From assembly GCA_018902385.1 (NCBI GenBank), contig JABSSW010000034.1, positions 434,001 to 498,000 of the forward strand: a stretch of DNA of 64,000 bases, given 5' to 3'. The notes beneath the pieces are model-generated. The model had not been told where the DNA came from, ran no database searches, and saw nothing but the letters and a program-made list of their open reading frames with translations. The position numbers were made by a program, and so were the translations under genes. This DNA is from Physcia stellaris (Eukaryota; Ascomycota; Lecanoromycetes; Caliciales; Physciaceae). This document shows, one piece after another, positions 11,131 to 22,100 of the stretch. Numbering within the stretch: position 1 is the first letter of the stretch; every line of letters starts with the position of its first letter.

Positions 11131-11934
11131 CAGGTTTTCTCGCGGTATGCCCATTTCTGATGATGACTTCAGGGTTTTCGGACCTGTGGGGCTCTCCCCT
11201 GTAATGTTGACATTGTGTAGATCTACGTGGGCGCGGGGTGTCAACCCTGTTCTGGAGTTTCTTCAGTACTTTGCGAGTAAGTGGAACGTCTCCTTTCCCC
11301 TCCGGTTCCCGCAGAGCTTCAAGAGACCAATTTTTTCGCTAGAATTTTTATTTCTACCACCCAACCGTTCTAATCCTCAGATGCGATTCAAAGATTAGCC
11401 AGAAGGGTAAGACGGAGATAGGCACTAGGGTCTGCAGCCAGGGCTCAACCGAGTAGAAGTCCACCAAAGAGAGGCCGAGAGCGCGTCTCTGCTGCCTCCG
11501 AGAAGGTACCACTGCCTAGCGCAAAGACAGCAATGACAGCTTCGCCCAAACGCCGGTCACTCCTATCATGCGTCGCCAACACTACCTGGCATAAATCACA
11601 AAGATCTCCTAACCTTCTCACCGTGTACAAATCAGTATCTTAAAGGTAGCCAGTTCACCGCGCATATATTCAGCGTTATGACCCGTCTCACGTCTTGAAG
11701 CAAGAGCATACCTCTACCGCGAGTTTCCGTAGAGAAGACGATCCTGAGACTACTTATCAGAAAGGCTTGCATATGCGGAAAGTTGCAACAAAGTGCCAGA
11801 AGAAAGGAGAGGCGGGAAGAGGAGGGGGAGAGGGGGCGAGAATCGATCACGGGAAAGGCACAGTGAATCATTCGAGAAAAATTATATTGAAGCTATATTG
11901 AAGCTATGAAGACAAAGTTTAGCGAGCGTGGATG
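11131..11934. other. Spacer, possible short element body
   Basis: A short plus-strand frame (11147-11398) follows the tRNA-like head. It has no recognisable motif. The rest is featureless apart from purine-rich sequence near 11800. Confidence 0.3.
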
Positions 11935-13470
11935 TCATGGAGTCCAATCTTTTCTGGATGCCATCATTTTGTCAATTTTATCCATTCCGAGTGACAGCGC
12001 TTTTGCAGCCTCCTCCAACTCCGCTTCCAGTTGAGTACTTGGCGGGAGGAGTTCACCATGACGAGCCTCCAAAGCTGCCAGATCTGCTCTCTCCTTTTTG
12101 AGTTCCTCATCCAGCTTTGTTTTCTCTGCCATTTTTGCATCATTTTCGGCCCTCACCTTTTTGAGCTCGTCATCAAGATCGTCAACACTCGAAGCCTCGT
12201 ATATTTGGTTCCCCAAGCGACGAGCCTTCTCGATTTCTTCGATGATTGGCTTCTCATATTGGAGTCGACGCCAATATGTCTGTGCACTGGTTCCCCAGAT
12301 ATATGCAGAGCTTGGGGGTGGAGTTAAAGACAGGGCATTTGGAAGCTCTTTGCTCCATGTCATGCTGCCAGCGTAATAACCATTCAAGCCTCCATGGTAA
12401 TAGTATGAATGGCACAGTAAGGAGCCAACAATCTCCGCCACTCTGCCTAGCATCTCGGTTCTTTCCCACACGGGAAAGAGAAGAATTTGGGTTGGTTGAG
12501 GGAAAGCGAAACCTGCCGGCTTATGCATGCGGAGTATGGCATTTAGTAAGCCGAACAGGTACGTTGTACTGCTGTTATTCATATGCTGTTTGCATCGCCC
12601 TCTGGTACTGACTGCCCAGCCTACTTCCGTAGGGCAAGAAATAAATGGCTCGTCAGGATCGGTCGTATTTGTACAATACGCCTTTTCTGCTTGCTGTATC
12701 CATTTCTTGATGATGACAGGGGCCCGTTTGCCTTGCAGCCAGCGCATTTTGTCTTGCTTTGGAGGGTTCCAAGGGTTCCAAGGACTCAGTCGCTGGTCTA
12801 TATCGACTTGGTCTTGCCTAGGATTTCCATCCGCCTCCACGGTGACATATTTGTTCATTATGTCCAACAATCTCTCCATGTCATTGCCTGACAGCCAATG
12901 ACCGTCGCGACTGTGCAGAATGTTGACATAAATGCCTGGCGCCTCCTCGGGCTGCATGTAGTCTTGGACATACTGACGGACCCTAAAATCCGTATACATT
13001 TGATGAGGAAGGTCACCGCGGAGTAGCGCAGTTATGATGAATGATGGAAGACTATGCAACAGATGCAGAACATGGTTCGTGCCCTGATTCTCGTCTTTTA
13101 ACAGATGATCCCAACTTGTTTTTGCATTCCCTCTTTCCTCGGGATCTTTCTTGTGCAATTCTGCGCGTTCTCTTCGGCCGAAGTCATAAAATGCCTTCTG
13201 AAGCCCTCGGCGGCCATGCACCTCAAATATTGTCTCCCACTCCTCAACGATTTTCGGTCGTTCTGGCTCTGTGGGATCGGTGTGCGTTGGGCGAGGTTGC
13301 TGGCTCGGTCTAGGCCGTGCAGGAGGCGGAGCAGGAGGTGGAGTTGAGGTCTGCTCTGGAGAAGCACCTCGCTCGTCCTGCTCATCATCCTCCGCGCCAG
13401 GAGCCGGCGTGATCAACCTGCCTAGCGATGGTGGAACCGATCGCTGCGAACCGTAAAAGTTTCCAGCCAT
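11935..13470 (-). CDS. Intact 511-aa lineage-specific protein, paralogue of 23516-25058
   Basis: A single exon runs from ATG 13470. Residues 1-75 are Pro/Ser/Thr-rich and probably disordered. About 75-400 form a conserved region: VEEWETIFEVHGRRGLQKAF, SWDHLLKDENQGTNHVLHLL, a GIYVNILHSRDGHWLS block, FISCPTEVGWAV, and VAEIVGSLLCHSYYYHGG. The last 100 residues are a charged coiled coil (EELKKERADLAALEARH). The same layout and blocks recur at 23516-25058, so the conserved region is a real domain under selection at some time. I do not recognise the domain and see no signal peptide or membrane segment. A tandem duplication lies just upstream (13541-13830). Confidence 0.8.
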   Translation of the reverse strand: MAGNFYGSQRSVPPSLGRLITPAPGAEDDEQDERGASPEQTSTPPPAPPPARPRPSQQPRPTHTDPTEPERPKIVEEWETIFEVHGRRGLQKAFYDFGRRERAELHKKDPEERGNAKTSWDHLLKDENQGTNHVLHLLHSLPSFIITALLRGDLPHQMYTDFRVRQYVQDYMQPEEAPGIYVNILHSRDGHWLSGNDMERLLDIMNKYVTVEADGNPRQDQVDIDQRLSPWNPWNPPKQDKMRWLQGKRAPVIIKKWIQQAEKAYCTNTTDPDEPFISCPTEVGWAVSTRGRCKQHMNNSSTTYLFGLLNAILRMHKPAGFAFPQPTQILLFPVWERTEMLGRVAEIVGSLLCHSYYYHGGLNGYYAGSMTWSKELPNALSLTPPPSSAYIWGTSAQTYWRRLQYEKPIIEEIEKARRLGNQIYEASSVDDLDDELKKVRAENDAKMAEKTKLDEELKKERADLAALEARHGELLPPSTQLEAELEEAAKALSLGMDKIDKMMASRKDWTP

Positions 13471-13540
13471 CTCAGTCCTACTGTTGCCTTAGGTCAAATA
13501 CTCCAAATCAACGAGTCAGACTCGTATCAACGTGTAAACG

Positions 13541-13830
13541 TCCGGCAGCAAGGGATAGAAAGAGATCAGATGCTATACATCGACAAGTAATCAATTCGTC
13601 TCGATGTTTGCAAGTGGTCTTGCGTGCGGCTCTCTCAATTTTCAAGTGAAAATCTCAAGATCACAAACACGCGGCAAGGGACAGGATGAGAGGAGCTTTT
13701 TTTGCCTCAGATCAGATGCTACAAATCACAAGTAATCAACTCGTTCGATGTTTGCAAGTGTTCTGGCGTGAAGTGGCTCTTGAAATGTCAAGTGAGACTC
13801 AAGATCACGAACGCGTGGCATGGAAGACAG
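13541..13830 (+). repeat. Tandem duplication upstream of the 511-aa gene
   Basis: Two diverged units of about 145 bases share GATCAGATGCTA, ACAAGTAATCAA, CGATGTTTGCAAGTG and CAAGATCAC blocks in the same order. Because it begins about 70 bases before the gene start it may sit in the promoter. Confidence 0.65.
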
Positions 13831-15538
13831 AAAGAAACAATCAGGCGCGATACTTTCTTTGCTAGATTAGTTCACGGCTCATTATCAAAATTGGTCCCGA
13901 AGCCGGATACTCGTGGCTTGACACTGTGCCATGAGAGCACACGTCAAATATCAGCTTGCAGCTGATATGGGCCATGATCTTCAAGTTGAACACCAATATA
14001 ACAAACATACATCGTCTCAGAGGCTGGATACTGGGTGGCATGAGAGCGCTCTACTTCAAACGCCCGTTCGAAAGGGATTTCACAAACCCAAATTTAAGTC
14101 GTCCTCTTCTGAGCCGCGAAGCAGGGTGTAATGCCAATGGAGACTACTTCGATGGTTGGCCCGCCCGGTGAGCTCTGGCTATGCAAGAAACATCCACACG
14201 GACTCTTCTGAGCAGTAGCATCGCCGACTAAGTCTCTCTACCTGCGTGGCAGAGCTTTGGGTTGATAGCACAATCATGTCATAGCCAGAATAAATAGAAT
14301 GCATCCTTATTTCACATGTCGCTGTTCTTGAAGCTCAAATTACATTATGTCATAGCTAAAGCCTTTGTCAAAACAAAATATTATGTACATGTTGTATGAT
14401 TGATAGTCTAAAAAGCAAAAATTCACGAGCAATCTCGCAAAGAAAACCCTGCGTGTCAACTTCCATCCCTAAACCTCGAACAAACAAATAAATTCGGAGA
14501 CTATGCCTCTGAGACTGAAACCTCTCTGAAACAACGGTTGCCCGAGTCCGGAATCAAAAGTGGGATTGCTTCCATGGGAATTTTGAATAGTTGGGTGAAC
14601 TGCGAACTAGCAAGCTCTTTTGAATATTTCCCAAGCAAGATCTGCTCCTTATCGCTCAAGGCCAAGCCAAAAAGGCGTAATGGATCGAGACTGATGTTAG
14701 ATATAAGCAGACCGCGCTGCGTATGATTCTTGAGGCATTGAACCTTGATCAGAGGGCGCACGATGCTCTGAAGGCTGGCAATGAGACATTGATGTCAAGA
14801 CTTGGCTTGCTCGACTCTATAACAGCAGCAGCACTCATCCAAGACGAGGAAGTTGATCTCGCTGCGGCTCTAATTCGCAAGCTGATGATAACGATGCACC
14901 GTTGTTGCTGATATGATACTTCGATAGGTCGTTCCAGAAGTTCAAGCTAGCATCGTCCGTCAATGATCAAGGCAACTCTGATCATTTTCCAGGAGCTGAT
15001 ATCGAAATTTCTAGCCTAGAAACGGTTCTGGATCAACGGTTGGCCGAGTTCGGAAACATAAAAGGGATTGCTTCCATCAAGTTAGACTTGGTTTTCGAAG
15101 TTGAAACTTGCAAGCTCAATCTCAAAAGACATGGCAAAACAGACCTGGAAAACAGGTTACCCGAGTCCGGAACAAGAAGCAGGCCAGTTCTCAGATGACT
15201 TCAGAGACATAATATCGACTTTTGTTGAGATATCAAGCTCAGAAACAGATATGGAAAAGGTGTTGGCCGACTTCGGTACCAAGCAGTGAACCTCAAAATT
15301 CAATGCTTTGGCAGGCTTTGCCATGATCCTCGCTGGTCCATAAAGGGAGTAGATGCGAAAGGTGCGTGTCAGTATTCCAAATGACCCCGCGAATCGACGC
15401 GCTAGCTTTTTGATAGAAAGATTTGTGTTGAACCTCAATTTTAGCGCGGACGCGTACATTTATCATTGAGAAGCTTCCACTTCCAGCTCTCTTTTACTTG
15501 TATGTTTCACACTTGCCTTCGTACACTGAAAGTCCATC
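13831..15538. other. Repeat-rich spacer with decayed coding copies
   Basis: It contains the partner of the 6921-7050 repeat (14141-14267). It also has four copies of the CCGA(G/C)T(C/T)CGG unit near 14531, 15041, 15152 and 15266, the last three about 111-114 bases apart. Open frames here are short and probably decayed. Confidence 0.45.
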
Positions 15539-17413
15539 ATGGCTACACGTCTACCCTTAATACTACCTCCAGGTGGGAAAAGGGCAAAGAGTCTCGTTGA
15601 TGAGTATCTTGAGTGTGTCGAAGAAGGTGTCTACGAGGGAGTCTCTGCCGATGAGGAAGAAAATCGCCGTCGATGGACAACTTCTCAAGAGAAGAGGCGA
15701 AAATACTTCAAGGCAATTCCCAAAGAAGATCTCGCCGATATTGCAAGAGACGGAACAAGGCATGCAGCCTGGCAAAAATTACATATCAAACATGAGCTGG
15801 CACAGCAGCGTAATATCATTCGTGATATTCGATTGGGCCAAAAATCTCTTGAAGAGGTTAGGCGAGCTAAAGATCATTTCTCCGAACGGCTTGCAGAGCT
15901 TGACCCTCGGATCGCTGTTGCTCCTGGTTCTGATATGGAGAAGCATGTCCAACTCATCAAGAGAATGATGAGTGCCATGCCTAGAATAGCTATCGAGGTG
16001 TTAGAGGACGCTCAGCCGGCGCTCAAACGAGACTTCCATCTGGCTTGTGATCAACTGCGCGACAAGATCGCGGCGATTGAAGAACATGTCACGGAAGGAG
16101 CGATCGACGAGTGCCTGGCGCGCGTTCTCATGCCCGAGAGCTGGGACCAAATGGTCGAGCACTTCCGGATGACCAATGCTCCGAAAGCAGCTCTGGAGGA
16201 ATCCCTCGAGCTTGCTGATATTCGTTTAGAGCTGGCAGCCGTAAAGCAGGATCTCGAGCTTCAACGGGATCGCGCCGATGAGAATGCTGAGCGGCTCGCA
16301 AATGAAAAGTTTACTCGAGAGCAGACAGAGAGCAGTCTCTCGAATGCTGAGGCACTTCTTCAGGAGCAGAAGAGCGAGCTTCGTGATCTGAAGAAAGTTG
16401 AAGCTGAGTTGGCCGATGTTCGGCAAGCTTTTGACTCGGAGTGCGAGGAGAAACGCGAGCTAAACCGAAAGCTGGCTGCTTCTATCTCAGACAAACGGTC
16501 CGCTCAAGAGGCTGCCGAGGAAAAATTAGCTGTGGTCGAGAAAGCTCTCTGGGATGAGAGATCCGCTCTCGAGAGTCAGCGTCAATCTGTAGATGCCTTC
16601 TTGGAGCACTTCACCGCGTCCCTGGCCCAGGGTTCGGCCTCTTTAATAGTCGCTCCTCGCGCTCAAGAGCTGACGACCCTGTACACCGATCGCAGAGAAC
16701 AACTTGCTTCAGACCAATCTGAGCATCTTCCAACGATCGTGATCGCTTCTGGCCACTTGCCTGCAGCCTTTTCGTATCTCTATCTTGCGTCTGGTGGTGT
16801 ACTAGCTGGCAGTCGGTTCAACCGTGCCGTTACCTCTTCAGACTTGCCGTGGCTTTCAGACACTATGGACCGTGTCGTTAAAGCTGTTGTTGCTTCACGG
16901 GAGCCCGTTCCCGGTGCTATGCTTATAGTTTTGCTGCAAGGCATTGCTTATCTTCACCTAGCTACGAGATCTACCTCTGCCACAATGACCCCGAGGCCAT
17001 CGGATATGCTTAGCTCCTTGTACAAATTGATTCCGAGAACTCCCCAGAGAACTGTTCTTGCTACTGTCTATCGACTAGTCGGCAGGCTTGTTCATCATAA
17101 GAGTCCAATTACTTCTTGGATTCTCGATGACAGCCCACTTGACAGGCGAATAAACTCTAGCAACAGTGCTCTGCCAGAGGGGATCACCTTGATACATAGT
17201 GCTGGCTATCTTTTCCTGCAGGAGTCGGCTACTGATGGCGAAAGACTCTTTATCATTGAGCCAGAAGCTGTGCAGATCGTGACGCCTCAAGTGGGACACA
17301 CTGACATGATCTTGCCGCCTGTCAATGGCTTCAATCTCCGTCGCCTGGAAATAGCAAGAAAGCTGGAGCATGCTTCTACTTCGAGCTGGCTGCGTGATAA
17401 TGGGCTTATGTAA
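15539..17413 (+). CDS. Intact 624-aa coiled-coil protein, unknown family
   Basis: A single exon starts at an ATG in good context (CATCATGGC) and ends at 17411-17413. Residues 1-110 are basic and charged (RRRWTTSQEKRRKYFKAIPK). About 220-360 form a long Glu/Lys/Leu/Ala coiled coil (LEESLELADIRLELAAVKQD onward). The last 230 residues are more globular, with hydrophobic helices (PGAMLIVLLQGIAYLHLAT) and a conserved-looking tail (LPEGITLIHSAGYLFLQE). No membrane segment is convincing. A diverged piece of the same family lies at about 21850-22100 on the minus strand. It is one of four coiled-coil genes between 7.6 and 25 kb. I do not recognise a domain; a scaffold or structural role would be a guess. 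Confidence 0.78.
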   Translation: MATRLPLILPPGGKRAKSLVDEYLECVEEGVYEGVSADEEENRRRWTTSQEKRRKYFKAIPKEDLADIARDGTRHAAWQKLHIKHELAQQRNIIRDIRLGQKSLEEVRRAKDHFSERLAELDPRIAVAPGSDMEKHVQLIKRMMSAMPRIAIEVLEDAQPALKRDFHLACDQLRDKIAAIEEHVTEGAIDECLARVLMPESWDQMVEHFRMTNAPKAALEESLELADIRLELAAVKQDLELQRDRADENAERLANEKFTREQTESSLSNAEALLQEQKSELRDLKKVEAELADVRQAFDSECEEKRELNRKLAASISDKRSAQEAAEEKLAVVEKALWDERSALESQRQSVDAFLEHFTASLAQGSASLIVAPRAQELTTLYTDRREQLASDQSEHLPTIVIASGHLPAAFSYLYLASGGVLAGSRFNRAVTSSDLPWLSDTMDRVVKAVVASREPVPGAMLIVLLQGIAYLHLATRSTSATMTPRPSDMLSSLYKLIPRTPQRTVLATVYRLVGRLVHHKSPITSWILDDSPLDRRINSSNSALPEGITLIHSAGYLFLQESATDGERLFIIEPEAVQIVTPQVGHTDMILPPVNGFNLRRLEIARKLEHASTSSWLRDNGLM

Positions 17414-17910
17414 AACATCGGCAGTTATAGAATGAATTAAATGGTCTTTACTCGTTTTTTCCCCCTATGCTCACTAGTGACTCATGACTATAACCGTATG
17501 TGCCTCTGGACTACCCACTTCCAATAGAACTTTAGCTTGATACATCACCTCCTAATGCTCTCTTCTCATGTCGTAACGAAAAGTCCTGCGAATGGTCCTG
17601 TGGCAGGTCCGTATGAAATCCTAGATAGTGCGTGATACTGCTCTTTAAGCATCTTTCTGGGCCTCAAGTTTGACATAGAACCCGTGTGAACAACTGGTTA
17701 CCCGAGTTCGGAAACGGACTGCGCTTGCGTACCATGGAACATACCTAGCTACCTATTTCAAATAACGGGAGATAAGGTAAGGTAGCTAATCTCACCTCGC
17801 CTGACTAGACGATTTAGCGCAACACTAGCACACACAAAAGCTCACGAGACGCGCCTCTTGTCTTTCTTCCCCCTTCGCGACCTGAATCTTGAAAAGCGCT
17901 CAAGCTCTCT
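17414..17910. other. Spacer between two plus-strand coiled-coil genes
   Basis: One copy of the GGTTACCCGAGTTCGGAAA motif lies at about 17697-17715. I see nothing else. Confidence 0.4.
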
Positions 17911-19238
17911 ATGATGGAGTCCACTCTTGATATGGATGATGCTAGGCGTATTGAGAAATCGGTTGATGAGGCCGTGACGAAGATCAATGAACTGAGCGAT
18001 CTAGTGCGAGCGCACGGCTATGTCTCCACATGGCCAAACCCTCTGCCTGCAATTCGCGATCAGCTTTCAGAGGGAGTCACAACTCTCAATAGAGTTCTTG
18101 CTGCTCATCGGAGCGCTCTCGCGGGTGTAGAAACTCAGGAGAGCACCGTAAAGCAAATGAATGAGTTTGAGAAGAATAGATTGAGTGACAAGCAGGCGGA
18201 GCTTGATCGCAAAGCACATGAGCTCAGGGAGTGGGAGCGAAAATTAGACAAGAGAGAAGGCGGTCTCGATGCGACGGAGAGACAGCTCGGAATCCGGGAA
18301 CGGAATCTTGATGCTCGTCAATCCAAGCTCGACCTAGATGCAGAAGCTCACATCCTCGAGCGAGGCCGACTGGCAGAACGAGAGGATCGTCTCAAGACTA
18401 CCCAAGCCGAGTACGAGCAAGAGAAGTCAGAGATGCACGAGGAGCTCAATAAAAAATCCTAGAGGTGCTCAATACAAAGAGACACAAAGTACCAGAGCCT
18501 GCTACGCCTGCACTTACTATACGTGCACCTGCGATGCGTGCGCCTGCTACGTCTGTTACGCTTGAGCCTACCAGGTCTGCGCCTGCGACGCCTGCGACGC
18601 CTGCGCCTGTTGAGTCTGCGTCTTCTACACCTGCGAGTGAGAAGCGTAAACGTGACGCTCTAGCTCAGAGACCACTCAAGCGAGTCGCTCAAGGGCTGGA
18701 CGAGGCATCCGGTGACGGTAGGCCAATGTCCTCCGAGTCTGCAGAGTTCGGCGCCCCCTTGCCTCTAAGTGCAAAGGCGTCTGAGGAAGCTCGCCCAGTC
18801 CAGCCTTCATCTTCATCCACTGTTCAGGGCGCACAGCCAACAGGTGCTTCGTCCTCGTCAACTCAAGTCCCAAGATGGATCAACGAAGACGTGGATTCGG
18901 AAATTAGTGTGCTTTGGTCTAAGTTGGAATTTTTCCAACCCGACCTCTGGACTGATGCCGAAGCCACGAAGTTCAAAGCACTCTTGAAGAGATTCCAGCT
19001 CAGGGGCGGCAGCGACAGGCCGGTGGTCAAACTTGCTACGTGCAGCTCTCAGCAGCAAAATGGCAGAGAGACATGCTACGAGTGCAAAAGTGCCAGCAAG
19101 GGCAACGGCGTTTTTGACCAGGGCAATGACAATGCTTGTCAGACCTGCAGGGCCCTAAGGAAACCATGTGTCCGGGTGACTCGGACAGGTGATGATGGGA
19201 GCAAGTGGCTTATCACTCTGCGCAGCCAGATTAATTAG
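17911..19238 (+). CDS. Coiled-coil protein with C-terminal Cys-rich motif, one frame change
   Basis: The first frame (17911-18462) begins MMESTLDMDD and is mainly a coiled coil (KQAELDRKAHELREWERKLD). It ends at an A6 run near 18450. The second frame (18465-19238) opens in the next phase and continues without a gap in coding character, so one base appears to be missing. After a Pro/Ala/Thr-rich linker and a basic KRKRDALAQRPLKR stretch, the C-terminus has CYEC, then CQTCRALRKPC 17 residues later: C-x2-C-x17-C-x2-C-x6-C. This recalls a Zn2Cys6 cluster with one cysteine missing, followed by KWLITLR. A DNA-binding or zinc-binding role is possible but unproven. The pair could also be two separate proteins, but the 2-base spacing argues against that. 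Confidence 0.6.
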
Positions 19239-19678
19239 ACTGGGTGTTATTGCTTGCGATTCCTAGTACATACTGTAGTTCCAATGACATTCTTCAACTA
19301 TCGACTCAGTTCCTTCTCCGTAGGTGATGTTCTATGCTCCAGTCGTGATCTACTCGCTACTTTTGAGGATCTTACATATATTATTACAAAAGAGAAAAAA
19401 CACCCCGCTAAGGCAACTCCGCGGTCTACTCATATCGGCGAAGCGATTGATCAGTCATAAACTCTATCATCCAGTAATTTTGTCTCGTGGTTCAGGCTCT
19501 ACACTAGCGTGACTTCTGTCAATCTATGTTTCCTGAATCCGTTCACTGTTTTCTGAAGGTTCTCAATATTTCTTAGATGTGTCAAGAGGGTGTCTGCAGA
19601 TTGCCGTGCTACTTTCGGTACAGACTGATATGATGTTGTAACAAGGCAAACGCCTGCAAAATGCAACAGCGCTTTATC

Positions 19679-19693
19679 TTAGGGTTAGGGTTA
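19679..19693 (+). repeat. Short interstitial telomere-like sequence
   Basis: TTAGGGTTAGGGTTA, two and a half copies of the common fungal telomere unit. Copy B has the variant TTAGGGTTAGAGTTA at the matching place. It is too short to prove a telomeric origin. Confidence 0.5.
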
Positions 19694-20064
19694 TGAAACA
19701 TCACCACTTTCGCCACCACCACCGCTCTGTTGTACGAAACACCACATTATGAACAATTCACGATTATACGTTGAGGCGTTGATGATTTTGCGTTCGAATA
19801 TACATACAATTACGTTCAAATCGCAAAAATCGAGCATTTCGTTGCAGTATGGCGTAATTGACTCTTGATGAAATCAACACTCCCCATACCATAATATGAT
19901 ATGATATGATATGCCATGCCATGCCATGACATGCCATGGTATACAATATGATATACAATATACTGTATATCTTCTACAAGAATTCTTTTTAGCGCTTCCC
20001 CTTTTAGCGTCGTTTTTAGCTCGTCGCATGTCGCATGTCGCATATCGTTGATTGCATTACTGCT

Positions 20065-20262
20065 ACGAGACTTGCAACTCAACGGAACAGCGTATTACGA
20101 GGCTTGCAATTCAACGGAACAGCGTGTTACGAGATCAACTACGAAGCTTGCAATTCAACGGGACAGCGTATATACTACGAGACTTGCAATTCAACGAAAC
20201 AGCGTACATATTACGAGACTTGCAATTCAACGAAACAGCGTGTTACGAAATCAACGTGACAG
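20065..20262 (+). repeat. Minisatellite in copy A
   Basis: Five to six units of ACGAGRCTTGCAATTCAACG plus RRACAGCGTRT, with lengths of about 32, 36 or 48 bases. Because lengths vary in steps of four, all three frames stay open over short distances, which makes spurious open frames. Confidence 0.85.
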
Positions 20263-20466
20263 TGTTATCAAATTTTGAGCAATCTCTGATTCAGCTGCTC
20301 AATTTGTATGATAAATTGTATGATAATCAGGCAGTTGATTTGGAGACCCTTTCAAGATTTTCGTCGTATCTCAGAATTCTTAGGCTGAATACGGAATAGA
20401 CTGTTCCGGAATAAGGTTTATCCGCAGGCCGTGCTCCTCACGCTAAAAATCATTCTTGTATTGGGT

Positions 20467-21346
20467 TAACAAGGCAAACGCCTGCAAAATGCAACAGCGC
20501 TTTATCTTAGGGTTAGAGTTATCAAATATCATCACTTTCGTCATCATCATCGTTCTGTCATCACCATCACCGCTCTGTTGTACGAAACATCACATTATGA
20601 ACAATTCACGATTATACGTTGAGACGTTGATGATTTTGCGTTCGAATATACACACAATTACGATCGAAACGCAAAAATCGAACGTTTCGTTCAAACAATG
20701 CTCAATTGATTCTTGATGAAATCAGCATTCTCATTCTCTATATCATATTATATCATGTCATGCCATGCCATACTAATGGCATGGTATACCATACAATATG
20801 GTATACATATATCTTCTACAAGAATTCTTTTTAGCGCTCCCCCTTTTAGCGTCGTTTTTAGCTCGTCGCATGTCGCATGTCGCATGTCGTTGTTCAACTT
20901 CTCAACGGGACAGCGTACTACGAGGCTTGCAATTCAACGGGACAGCGTATATACTACGAGGCTTGCAATTCAACGGGACAGCGTGTTACGAGATCAACTA
21001 CGAAGCTTGCAATTCAACGAAACAGCGTATATACTACGAGACTTGCAATTCAACGGAACAGCGTATATACTACGAGGCTTGCAATTCAACGGGACAGCGT
21101 GTTACGAAGTCAACTACGAGATTTGCAATTCAACGGGACAGCGTTATCAAATTTGAGCAATCTCTGATTCAGCTGCTCAATTTGTATGGTAAATTGTATG
21201 ATAATCAGGCAATTGATTTGGAGACCCTTTCTGAATTTTCGTCGTATCTCAGGATCCTTAGGCTGAATACGGAATAGACTGTCCCGGAATAAGGTTTATC
21301 CGCAGGCCGTGCTCCTCACGCTAGAAAATCATTCTTGTACTGGGTT
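20467..21346 (+). repeat. Segmental tandem duplication, copy B
   Basis: This 880-base copy has the same order of parts as copy A. The difference in length lies mostly in the minisatellite and a trinucleotide-like CATCATCATC stretch near 20540. Confidence 0.85.
20893..21145 (+). repeat. Minisatellite in copy B
   Basis: Seven to eight units of the same family as in copy A, in a different arrangement. This shows that the array changes length after duplication. Confidence 0.85.
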
Positions 21347-21849
21347 AAAGATCGCAAGTCGCAAATACTCGATGCGTCTCTAGCCGATCGGGAGCGGGCC
21401 GAGCGGCTTCGGCCGATCCCGTTTTCTCTTTTTGTTTGAACTCGATGAAACGTAAAAGAGTGTTGAGTCTCTGGCCGGCGAACTTAATTCCCATGCTGGA
21501 TTTTGAACGTAATTTGATAGAGAGTTTGATGACTTTTGCAGAGATCAGCATCTAGAAGACCCAATATGCACTATTATCACAGGACTTTTTGCAGAACTTT
21601 CCACAGGACCTCACAGAACCTCGCACAAAACAGCCCGGAGCGATGGTCTCCTAGCTCGCAAGTCAAAACGTATCCTTTCATGGAGCAATACTGCTCGCAA
21701 TGCCGAACTCGAGCAAACGTAATCCCATATCGCTTTTAAACTGATACTTGATCAAGTTCCCGGCGAAATTCCTGATAATCGAAGACAAGCAGTCCAAACA
21801 GTAAGTCCATATTGCTTTCGAAATAGACCCACCTTTGTTTCAAAGCTGG
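21347..21849. other. Spacer
   Basis: I see no gene or repeat that I can support. Confidence 0.35.
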
Positions 21850-22100
21850 TTTTGACCTATTTCCCGTCGAAGCACGATTATTTCTCTCAATGCAATATCA
21901 TGAATGGTAGCTTCTATGCAGCTGCGTTGACTCATGCTTGATGTTGAGTTCTCTTGAGGTCGCATGCCATATGTTCTTTCTGCTATAGAGACAAGATAAT
22001 TTTTGGCAATTGCCTCAGTCTCGCCTCTTGTCTTGAGAAGTTGTCCATCCACGATGATGTTTCCTTCATTGGCAGACGCTGCTTCGAAAACCCAAAGCAA
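21850..22100 (-). pseudogene. Decayed fragment of the 624-aa coiled-coil family
   Basis: The minus strand aligns with about 15640-15870 of the intact gene. Shared nucleotide blocks include GATGGACAACTTCTCAAGA, GGCAATTGCCAAA/GGCAATTCCCAAA, ATCAAGCATGAG/ATCAAACATGAG and ATTCRTGATATT. The intact gene's frame is broken by stop codons here, so this is a partial relic. It covers only the N-terminal domain, and neither flank matches. Confidence 0.65.

Larger units (their letters stand above)
19639..20466 (+). repeat. Segmental tandem duplication, copy A
   Basis: This 828-base unit starts TAACAAGGCAAACGCC and is followed directly by a second copy. Inside, in order: a telomere-like stretch, a unique-like block, a dyad-rich ATATGATATGCCATGCC block, the minisatellite, and a conserved tail ending CATTCTTGTATTGGGT. 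Confidence 0.85.

Noticed and set aside
17911-19238. Two independent genes with a 2-base gap
   Set aside because: Coding character is continuous across an A6 run and one missing base explains the frame change more simply.
19679-19693. True telomere or contig end
   Set aside because: Only two and a half units, lying within a duplicated segment with DNA on both sides.
20035-21277. Overlapping plus-strand frames with repeated CNST-like peptides
   Set aside because: They are translations of the minisatellite in several frames, not genes.
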